This document shows positions 55,401 through 64,000 of a stretch of DNA of 64,000 nucleotides, in pieces. The stretch is taken from NCBI GenBank assembly GCA_006384855.1, contig VCJN01003035.1, positions 1 through 64,000 of the forward strand, in the 5' to 3' direction. Within the stretch, counting starts at the first letter, position 1; the number at the start of each line of letters is the position of its first letter. The stretch is from Tetraselmis striata (lineage: Eukaryota > Chlorophyta > Chlorodendrophyceae > Chlorodendrales > Chlorodendraceae). The notes beneath the pieces are model-generated. The model did not search any database and was not told the DNA's origin. It was given only the letters and a program-made list of their open reading frames with translations. Position numbers and translations under genes: made by a program.

Positions 55401-56183
55401 GACGGATCTAGCGAGTCATGGCACAGCACCGCGCTATGCCACGCTCGACTTACGGGGAAAGTCGACCACGCGCACCCAATGCGCCGAAAGTCACGGGCAA
55501 CTCGAGAGTGCGTGTCGCCGCGACGTGGGCGGGTGCCCGATGTGCTCGAGCGAGGTAGTAGCGCATTGGCGCATCTGCGCATCATGTGCTGGGCCCACTG
55601 CCACAATGAGCCTGCGACGGCGGTAAACAAAAAACGGCGGCAGCCGTACATGTACTCGATATTGTTAATCCAGGCATTGATACATGTAGTTATATAAATA
55701 ATAAGATGATATATGTACTTGAAATGATAATCCTTAATCGTTGCGGTCGGTACGGGCAGTCATCGTGAGCAATATGCAATCCTGTAAAAAAAACCGCAGT
55801 CCTCCGCCTCATCGTAGTCATCTGCTATTAGTAGTACCGATGACACTGAGCTATACTACGAGAATTTCCCTATGCTACATACAAGGCATGCTCGAAATCT
55901 AAATCAATATCAACATCAGCAAACTACGTGCGGTTATAGTTCGCCGTGCGATTATGATCCAACGGTTGCCGATTGTCACTGATCCACATCACGAATACCG
56001 GCTGAGCGTCTTAATGTACGGTCGTTTTCCGACCTTATCATTTCACCGAGCTGCCGGTTCTTAGCTGCGTGAATGCGGATATCGCAGTCGGTCGCCCGGC
56101 CGGGGAACGGTGCCTGAGTGACGCACATCCGCATGGATGCGGTCCTTGCTGCACAGACCACCAAGTGGTAAGGTCGGGCCTCT
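52431..56183. other. no confident gene
   Basis: A minus-strand ORF at 53399-53881 carries a basic nuclear-signal-like segment (EPPAKKAKHPAKPA) but no known domain; it may be a transposon relic. A poly-G run lies at 54608-54627. 54700-56180 has only short ORFs. Confidence 0.4.
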
Positions 56184-56204
56184 AGGCCTCGGGAACGGGA
56201 CAAG

Positions 56205-56275
56205 ATTATAGCGTAAACGGTAGAGGCCACTATACTTCACTTATGACTCACTGAAAATGGGACAATTTACTAGCT
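56205..56275 (+). repeat. left inverted-repeat arm
   Basis: Pairs with 60443-60513. Confidence 0.9.
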
Positions 56276-57039
56276 TTAAACCCTGTGCAGGTTTTTAGGG
56301 TTCGCGTGTACTGGCACCAAGTACATGATCACTTGGTGGCGGCGGAACGAGGCAGAGGCGGCGGGTCGAGGCTGGTTCTCCGAAGGTAGGTAGGTAGGTA
56401 GGTTGCCGCGAAGTCGAGGCAGTTCTCCGCCTCCCACACCTGTCTAACAATTCTCGCTGAAACAAGTAGGAAGTAGGGCTGCGGGGTCAGTATGGGTTCC
56501 CCCTTACTTGCGGGCTATACACGAACTTCGCGCTGCACTTTGGGAGGTGCGGGAACTCATTCAAGATCATGAGGGAATGTTGAGTACGGAAGTTCTTGAG
56601 ATGGCAACAAGTTGTATCGGGTCTGCCGTCGGGTATGCCCGTCTCCTCGCGTGGGGCAGCCTTGCGTGATGTTGCGACCTTGGAAGAGTCGTTAAGGGGG
56701 GGTGGCCAGCGCCCCCCTGCGTCTTTGGCCGAAGTAGTGGCGTCTGAAGAGGGTGCCGCAGGCAGCCCCGGTATGCAAGGCAGCGCTAAGCGTTCCGACA
56801 CGGCAGTTGCAGGGGCCACACGGCCCACCCCGGCTGGGGCTGAGGTACAACCACACCATATCGGTCATCACTAGCTTCCTGCCGAAGATGGCCACACTGA
56901 ATATGCCGACTACAAAGCGGTCAAGTCGGTAATCTCATGCCTCTCTACTAATTGGCGGTTCTTGTATGCCTCGGCGGCTACAAAGGTATGCTGCCCCTCC
57001 TCAAACAATTTCCGCGTGCATGTAGCAGTCACATGCGGT

Positions 57040-59690
57040 TGAACCAACGGATACATTGCAGCAAGGCCGCCCACCTTGCGACTGGCGTCGCGTCTTTTGA
57101 GGCCGGTTGCGACTATGCGGCAGCAAGGCGAGGGGGTACGTCGCTCGTGCAGCTAGCAGTCGGGGGGATGTGGGTAGGTTGAACGCGCGATGGCGACATA
57201 AGTAGCAAGCCATAAAAATGCAAAGGTGGACAACAACATTATGTCGCAGCAAGGCCGACCACCTTGGCGACGTGTGTCGCTTCTTTTGAGGGCGGCTGCG
57301 ACTCGTTGGCGGCGGGCGAGGAGATGCGTCGCTTGTGCCAGCTTTTGCACTCGGGGGCTGTGGGTCGAATGTGCGATGGCGACATTATCATTACCAAGCC
57401 GAAAACTGAAACAGCCCAGCATAGCCTTACCTCGCATAAAGGCCGCCCACCTTGGCGACTCGCGGCGCCTCTTGCAGGCCGGCTGCGACTCGTCGGTAGC
57501 AAGGCGAGGTGGTGCGTCGCTCGTGCCAGCTTTTGCACTCGGGGGCTGTCGGACGAACGTGCGATGGCGACATAATTAGCAAGTCGGAAACTAACTAAAA
57601 CAACCTAGCATAGCCTTACAGCATCGCAGTAAGGTCACCCACCTTGGCGACTCCCGGCGCCTCTTGCGAGCCGGCTGCGACTCGTCGGCAGCAAGGCGAG
57701 GGGGTGCGTCGCTCGGGGGCTGTGGGTGGAACGTGCGATGGCGACAAAATTAGCAAGCCGGAAACTACAGGAGCCTATGTCCCATAGCCTCACATCACAG
57801 CAAGGCCGTCCACCTTGGCGACTGGCGTCGCTTCATTTGAGGCCGGCTGCGACTCGTCGGCAGCAAGGCGAGGGGGTGCGTCGCTCGGGGGCTGTGGGTC
57901 GAACGTGCGATGGCGACATAAATAGCAAGCCATAAAAATGCAAAGGTGGACAACAACATTATGTCGCAGCAAGGCCGACCACCTTGGCGACGTGCGTCGC
58001 TTCTTTTGAGGGCGGCTGCGACTCGTTGGTGGCGGGCGAGGAGATGCGTCGCTTGTGCAAGCTTTTGCACTCGGGGCTGTGGGTCGAATGTGCGATGGCG
58101 ACATTATCATTACCAAGCCGAAAACTGAAACAGCCCAGCATAGCCTTACCTCGCAGAAAGGCCGCCCAACTTGGCGACTCGCGGCGCCTCTTGCAAGCCG
58201 GCTGTGACTCGTCGGTAGCAAGGCGAGATGGTGCGTCGCTCGTGCCAGCTTTTGCACTCGGGGGCTGTCGGACGAACGTGCGATGGCGACATAATTAGCA
58301 AGTCGGAAACTAACGAAACAACCTAGCATAGCCTTACAGCATCGCAGTAAGGTCACCCACCTTGGCGACTCCCGGCGCCTCTTGCGAGCCGGCTGCGACT
58401 CGTCGGCAGCAAGGCGAGGGGGTGCGTCGCTCGGTGGCTGTGGGTGGAACGTGCGATGGCGGCATAATAATTAGCAAGCCGGAAACTACACGAGCCCATA
58501 ACCCATAGCCTTACATCACAGCAAGGCCGTCCACCTTGGCGACTTGCGTCGCTTCATTTGAGGCCGGCTGCGACTCGTCGGCAGCAAGGCGAGGGGGTGC
58601 GTCGCTCGTGCCAGCTTTTGCAATTGGGGGCTGTTGGGTCGAACGTGCGATGGCGACATAATTAGCAAGCCGAAAACAACATAAGCCCAGGATAACCTTA
58701 CATCGCAGCACGGCCGCCCACCTTGGCGACTGGCGTTGCTTCTATTAAGGCCGGCTGCAACTCGTCGGCAGCGGGGGCAGGGAGTGCGTTGCTCGTGCTA
58801 GTTTTTGGAGTCGGGGGCTGTTAGTCGAACGTGTAATGGCGACATAATTAGAAAGCCGTATAAAAATACAAAGGTGCACCACAACATTATATCGCAGCAC
58901 GGCCAACCCCCGCCCCCCCCCTCTCCACCCTGCCCTCCATCCCGCCTTTTCCGCATCTCTTACAATGGGCATGGTGGTTGTCGCGCCTTTAGCCTCCGAG
59001 CCGCTGGCATCCGGCACGCCCTCACCACCGCCTAATGCTAGCGCCAGTCCAGAGAGTGTGGCTGCCGACGCGCCGGCTCCCTGCCCGCCGCTCTCCCCCG
59101 CGTGGCTATCGCTAGGCGTAGGCAAGCCCTCGGCCGCATCGCCAGCGGCAGCCGCCAAACTCGGCGACATGTCTGCCGCTGGCGGGCCCTGCCCTTGACC
59201 CGCCACTGACTGCGTATCGGCCCAGCTAGGTCCAATGGCCAGGGCCGCCACGCGACGAGAGCATTTGGCATGCGGGTTAGGAGCAGCGCCGCGAGGGGGT
59301 TCGTCGCTCGGGCCAGCTTTTGCGCTTGGGGTCTGCGGGGGCCAACGTGCGATGGCGACTCAATTAGCATGCCGTAAAAGTAACAAGTGCGCAACGGCAA
59401 CAAAGGTGCAGCGGGTCCAACCCATCTTGGCGACATGAGGCGCCCCTGTCGAGGCCGGCTGCGACTCGGGAGCAGCGCTTCGAGGGGGTGCGTCGCTCGG
59501 GCAAGCCTCTGTGCTCGGGGTATGCGGGGCCAACGTGCGATTTCGACTCTATTAGCGAGCCGTAAAAGTAATAGGTGCGCAATGGCAACACGTGCAACGG
59601 GGCCAACCCACCTTGACGACTCGCGTCGCCCTTGTCGAGGCCGGCTGCGGTTCGGCAGCAGGCACGCGAGGGGGTGCGTCAACACGACTG
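57040..59690 (+). repeat. ~170-190 bp tandem array with 720 bp higher-order repeat
   Basis: Unit hallmark is GCAGCAAGGCCGCCCACCTTGGCGACT, then GCCGGCTGCGACTCGTCGGC, GCGTCGCTCGTGCCAG and ACGTGCGATGGCGACATAA. Unit starts are near 57057, 57245, 57434, 57624, 57797, 57965, 58153, 58343, 58517 and 58703. Four units form a block repeated at 720 bp spacing (57222 and 57942). Units after 59260 are more diverged. A non-repeat Ala/Ser/Gly-coding stretch (58905-59225) interrupts the array. ORFs on both strands through it are by-products. Confidence 0.9.
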
Positions 59691-60442
59691 CCATACAACA
59701 CGACTGCCACTCCGAGTACCAGATCACCCAGGCGCGCATTGTCGCGTATACCAACAGTAGGCGAGGATTGCTGCCCCAACCTTGTCGCTTCTTGCAAGCC
59801 GTCCACAGAGTTTGTTGTCGACCGAAGTGCGTTTCTGCGGGCGACAATGGGGTTTCCTGCGACTGCGATGAGTCCAGAAGGTGCCGGCAGTGCAGCCACC
59901 TTTATCTATGGCGGGCACTTTTGCATACATCACCAGGGTCTCAGGCTCCGCTGCGCCCGGCACCACTTCAGCGGTGCCCACCCCATAGTAGAGCTGGCGA
60001 TCCTGCGCTCCGCCCTCTTCCTCACGTCCTGGGGAACGATGGACCAGAACCGCGGCGGCTTGACTGCAGCGGATGGGACGGACTTGTGCGGTGCTCCGGG
60101 GGAGGTGGGTGAAGAGGAAGTGACGGGAGTGGCAATAATCGGCGGCGGGATCGCTCCTCGCGGCCGCGCTTGGAGCCAGCACCACCCTGCCCGCGTTTGC
60201 CCTTGCCTTTTCCCCCTTTTTGCTTCTCCCGGCCTGCACAGGCGTAACCAAAGGATTGCCGCAACTGTGAGCAAACTGTGAGGGTCGTTCAGGCCTTTTG
60301 CAGCGGGGGCAGCGGGTGCGTCGCTCGTGCCAGATTTTGGAAGAGTCGACTTGGAAGAGTCGTTAAGGGGGGATGGCGGCGGCGATGGCGAGTACAGTAC
60401 TTTGCGCTGTATATGTATGTGTAGTACATTGTTTGGCGCGTG

Positions 60443-60513
60443 AGCTAGTAAATTGTCCCATCTTCAGTGAGTCAAAAGTGAAGTATAGTGGCCTCTACCG
60501 TTTACGCTATAAT
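60443..60513 (-). repeat. right inverted-repeat arm
   Basis: Pairs with 56205-56275. Confidence 0.9.
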
Positions 60514-60533
60514 ATTGCGCTTTTCCCCTAGGC

Positions 60534-62262
60534 CTCATCGCGTTGCCAAAGGGGGTGCATGGCTGTAGCGTGGCTAGCTTTTCTATGATGGAGGGTGCTA
60601 AAGGACCATCAGCTACCATATTGTTTGGCGGATGTGCTAGTGCGCGCAGGGCAATCGTAGTTGCTTTTCCAAAAAGAACTAAGTTCGGCGCCGCGCCTGG
60701 ACGACTCGCGCTCCGCTATTATATATCGCAGTTGGTAGCCGTACGAGTACCCGGCTTGCTGCGTATCCATAACGTAAACCCCCCGTAATTTTGTAAAGTA
60801 CAGAGCCGTATCTCGTATGGCGCCCGTAATTAGCACGAGGACCCATGTGTCGCCTGATGACGCAGACGTGCTCCAGTGTCGCAATTAGCCCGTAACTACC
60901 CCTTAATGGGAATGGGTCCCGTAATGAGCTTGTAATTCGACGGTACACGTCAACACTAGCCCAAACATTGAGACAAGCGACTACATGTACGTCGGGGCTG
61001 CCGACGGTGGGGTAGGTCAGAACACAAGTACTGCCCAATTGCGCGCGATGGAAGCAGCCCCGGACGTGAAGCCACAGCCCGTGGCAAAACATGCACCCCC
61101 CGGACCCGAGCCCGACGAGCCAGAAGTGGGGAAAACGTCAGCCCCCGCGCCCGAAGCCGACGAGGTGTTGCGTTGCCCGTGGGACGATCCACCTCATGAT
61201 GTGTGGGCGAACATTCGGGAAAATGCCGCTAACAGCTGCATGGTAGTGTTCGGCGCCCTAAAGAAATGGCTCCCTTGAAGGATTGTGAGCCGCGCGTGGT
61301 CCAAGGCTTGGGCTGCCCCTCCATGAGCACACAACCTTCAAAAGAATTCGGCGGATTAAGGACACAGTATGGCACCGGCGACCATATGTGCCTAAGTACA
61401 AACGAGGCGATCTTGTGACGCCTTGCTTGTGATGCCTTGCCCCCCCCCCCCCCCTCCCCCGCCGGGCTCCTATATACCATCATTGAGGACTGCTCCTCAG
61501 CCGTGTTGTGCATGCTTTCGTGTATACGCTAGTAGGCATAGAGTGGGAGACTCTACACTCCGATTGTTGTCCTTGGGCTGCGGGACTGTCTTGCGGGCCA
61601 TCATGTGCTAGATATTGCCCTGACCCCCCCCCCCCCCCCACCTACTCCCCCTTTGACACTCATAATCTCGCGCTCCACGCCCCTCTAGGTTACGGGCTCA
61701 GTGGACACGGGAGCTGATGGTGAAGTAAACTAGTAAATTTCCTAGTGCTTTTCGCCGTAGGTTATCGGCAGAAGCCGCCCCAGCACTCGACCTCTTGCGC
61801 CCACTGCAGTTGTAGGTCTGGCATATATAGCCATTTGACCGTTGTTTCGTTCGAATTCCGAAGGGGTAATGCATCATTCAGGTTCACGCGGGACACGGGC
61901 CCGGTCGATATTGTCCGTAAATGATAGAGTCGGAAATTATCCGGAGACCTCTTGAGTATAGGAGACCTCCGCTCTATCGAGCGGACATACTAGGCATGTG
62001 ATAGATGGTGCTTATATGCATGCAAAAGGATAGCAAATACGGATACCCGCGGAAGTATGCCGCCGCAAGCCAAGGTGTCGTATTATCCATCCCTGGACAA
62101 CGGCATAATGTCGGGTGCGATCACATTGGGGCCGCTAAAATAAGGGGCGTATGTAACACCAGCCTGCCTCTTGCAGGGACCTACCGCCCTTGGACCCCTC
62201 CGACTGCGTCGTGAAGATGGCGGCCGCGCAGGGGGGTGTTCACTCATGTTAGCTTGTCCGCG
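60534..62262. other. no confident gene
   Basis: A 97-codon plus-strand ORF (60985-61278) is Pro/Glu/Asp-rich with a C-terminal RCPWDDPPHDVWANIRENA segment of unknown family. Poly-C runs lie near 61440-61454 and 61625-61639. No other support for a gene. Confidence 0.35.
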
Positions 62263-63769
62263 GACGAGGAGACGGCAGTGGTGGTGGACGCCGGCCACTG
62301 CCTCTTCATCCACCAGCCGGTGCGAAGTCGCCAGCGCTTTCAAAACATGGACGCCGCAACCCTTTTCATGGCAACGCCCCATCATGTTAAGGAACCCCCC
62401 CCCCCCCCCCCCCCCCGCCCCCTTTTCACCCTCCCCAACGCCGCACCCAGCGGGTGCCTAATCGGAGATATAGCGAAATGTGAATTTCGCGGTACGTTAT
62501 TTAGTACTATAGAATATTTTATCGTGTTTATCGCTTATTTCCCGGTAAATTTCGCTCGTGTGCTACGTGGCAGTGTGCGAAAACGGCCTACTGTCGGCCG
62601 CAACCGACTAATATCAGCAGCGAGTAGCGAGTACCAGTAAGAATATATCGCCTTCTGCTGCTATCTCATGAAAAATATAAGGATTAAGCGAGTTACAAAA
62701 AGGATTACCAGCAGCGAGCGTTCGCATTGCCAGCGCTTTGAGGTAGTCGCTACCAGTTTTTTTTCCATTACCAGCAGCGAGTAGCGAGTACCAGTACCAG
62801 TACCTCCCAGCCGTGAGATCGTAATCGGACGGCTGTGTAATTAAGGACCGTGGGCGGGTGGGTGGGTGGATTATAGTACTTAATATTACATGCCAGTAGA
62901 TAAGCGCTTAAGTCATGCACCTGTAGGCCCGATCCGCTGCACTATACGGGTACCCGTACGGCAATAAAGCTCACCGCCGAAAAATCGACGCTTCGCTGGT
63001 TAATAGTCACATGAGCTAGCTGCAAAAGGCGATCAGGAAACTACCCGAAAAGGCAATAGGAAACGTCCACTACATTTACATCAATATGTATATTTTTAAA
63101 CTTCAAACAAATACTGCGCATGCTGCACATACTCGTTACATCGATGGCAGCAGAATTTGTGTGATTACGTGACAAATGTGTGGAAACTATTATGCGCCCA
63201 TTCTGAGATATGTTATATATTCTGAGATAATAATATTACAAGTATGTTCCGAGTGCCAACGACAGCAGTTGCTACAGCAGTACTTCAAGAACTGGGCTAT
63301 GCTTGTTGGTTATATGTTATTAGCGGGTAGTACGGGTCCCAACGCACCCATGATAATACTTAGCCCATACTATACGCATCAGTGAGATTGGGCTCGCGTG
63401 CAACCTGAAAGAACATTCGCTATGTTTCCGCTTAAGTTTTGTTCAGATTTGACCTCTGGCAGGCATGGCGGTAGTTTCTAATGCGCAGCGTCCTTGTCTG
63501 CGCATCGGCACACGTAGAGACAATGTGTTGGCAACGTACTGGAAATACGTATAACTTGAGAGTGTGTTATGTGTCAGCCCCCTAGTGATTGAACATGTCC
63601 TCCCATAATATCTGGTATGCAGAAATTGGCGGGGACTCTGAAGGCGCTCTGCTGTTTACGTTTGCCCCCCACCCTCCCCCCAAAACACCCTGGGGAGCGC
63701 TTATCCTTGCCCATCAAGCGCTTTTACAACATCATCAAGCACTTGTCCGCCATGCCCGCAAACTCGTGA
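62263..63769 (+). pseudogene. truncated duplicate of ABHD5-like exons 6 (3' end) and 7
   Basis: 62263-62319 encodes DEETAVVVDAGHCLFIHQP and ends at a GTGCGA donor. It matches the end of exon 6 (SPDRKVYTVPDAGHYLFIDQP). 63719-63769 encodes RFYNIIKHLSAMPANS and a stop, matching exon 7 (ELFHNIIKRVSAMHANS). The intervening intron and the 3' flank also match those of the parent (for example 63581-63660 against 47823-47905). The HX4D motif has become HX4H. Exons 1-5 and most of exon 6 are not present upstream, so it is probably not functional. The intron is enlarged by a MITE. Confidence 0.85.
62700..62997 (-). mobile_element. MITE, copy 3 (inverted; left end unresolved)
   Basis: The right end AAAAATCGACGCTTCGCT (62980-62997) is the exact complement of the left terminus of copies 1 and 2. 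The body matches them in reverse through CGGCAATAAAGCTCACCGCC and the GGTGGGTGG run. The opposite terminus was not found; similarity fades near 62690-62700. It lies in the intron of the duplicated ABHD5-like exons. Confidence 0.75.
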
Positions 63770-64000
63770 CCCCACAGCTGCTGGAAGTCAAGCGCTTCCT
63801 ACCTGACAGCGGTACTTTGTCCCGTCCTACAACTGAGGGGATCCCACAACACTGGCAACGCAAACTAATTGCGCTTATAACGATAGTTCGACTAAGAAAC
63901 GACACCCTCGATGGAGTTTGAGGAGTTGTCCTTGCGGCTTGTGAATGGAAGGTGCATGACACATTCTTGACCGGATACAAGCAGCAGCTACCGAGGATGC
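63770..64000 (+). other. 3' flank of the duplicated ABHD5-like segment
   Basis: Continues to match 48017-48240 after the parent gene to the window end, so the duplicated segment extends beyond the window. Confidence 0.7.

Larger units (their letters stand above)
56184..60533. mobile_element. 4.3 kb element bounded by inverted repeats and filled by a tandem array
   Basis: The 71 bp arms at 56205-56275 and 60443-60513 are reverse complements with about three differences, from ATTATAGCGTAAACGGTAGA to GGGACAATTTACTAGCT. Weaker similarity continues outward about 20 bases to a GGCCT motif at each side. The interior holds the tandem array (57040-59690). A short direct repeat, GGAAGAGTCGTTAAGGGGGG, occurs near both ends (about 56682 and 60352). 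No transposase is recognised inside and no clear target duplication was found, so it may be a non-autonomous TIR element. Confidence 0.7.

Noticed and set aside
57001..58711. ORFs in the tandem array
   Set aside because: They repeat with the array period on both strands and change frame between units.
59592..60281. 230-codon plus-strand ORF and its 176-codon antisense partner
   Set aside because: Overlap the end of the tandem array, have low-complexity Arg/Ala content and carry no recognised motif on either strand.

Overview
This window is nuclear DNA from a green alga, most likely a chlamydomonadalean or volvocine species. The evidence is GC-rich coding exons cut by many GT-AG introns, TGTAA polyadenylation motifs after stop codons, a plant-type CGI-58/ABHD5-like hydrolase, a eukaryotic RPL3 with a seven-codon first exon, and DIRS and chromovirus retroelements. 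Long poly-G/poly-C tracts and repeats fill much of the rest. No prokaryotic operon or CRISPR structure is present.

Layout. 1-4.8 kb: repeat-rich DNA with a decayed tyrosine-recombinase remnant. 5.1-9.0 kb: an eight-exon gene for a membrane-anchored endonuclease/exonuclease/phosphatase (EEP) family protein with a MITE in intron 6. 9.2-11.3 kb: two LINE fragments, one between ~300 bp inverted repeats. 11.7-14.0 kb: a minus-strand gene for about 19 Cys-rich 40-residue repeats resembling the EsV-1-7 repeat. 16.4-18.9 kb: a ~25 bp minisatellite and a TGATG array. 19-22.8 kb: a second MITE copy, a LINE 3' end and a decayed duplicate of the EEP last exon. 23.2-24.0 kb: a DPY-30-like domain protein (minus strand).

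24.6-36.1 kb is a nested retrotransposon. A decayed DIRS/PAT-like element (gag, RT, RNase H, tyrosine recombinase) is split in its gag by a complete Ty3/gypsy chromovirus with apparently identical 412 bp LTRs, a 5 bp target duplication, PBS, PPT, intact gag and pol, and a GGGAAAC -1 frameshift site directly before the gag stop. 36.6-38.7 kb: RPL3. 39.2-41.4 kb: two small DNA transposons side by side, a 1.3 kb hAT with an 8 bp TSD and a 767 bp element with a TTA duplication carrying an unrecognised 194-codon ORF. 42.0-48.0 kb: the seven-exon CGI-58/ABHD5-like gene. 51.4-52.4 kb: a sulfotransferase with one in-frame TAG. 56.2-60.5 kb: a 4.3 kb unit bounded by inverted repeats and filled by a ~170-190 bp tandem array with a 720 bp higher-order period. 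62.3-63.8 kb: a truncated second copy of the last two ABHD5-like exons, with a third MITE copy in its intron.

The host genes are unrelated housekeeping, lipid-related or cytoskeletal genes and form no shared pathway. Exon chains for the EEP and ABHD5-like genes were built by hand from splice motifs and phase. Both close in frame over every junction, which is strong internal support, but no transcript data were available. Family names come from recognised motifs, not searches.
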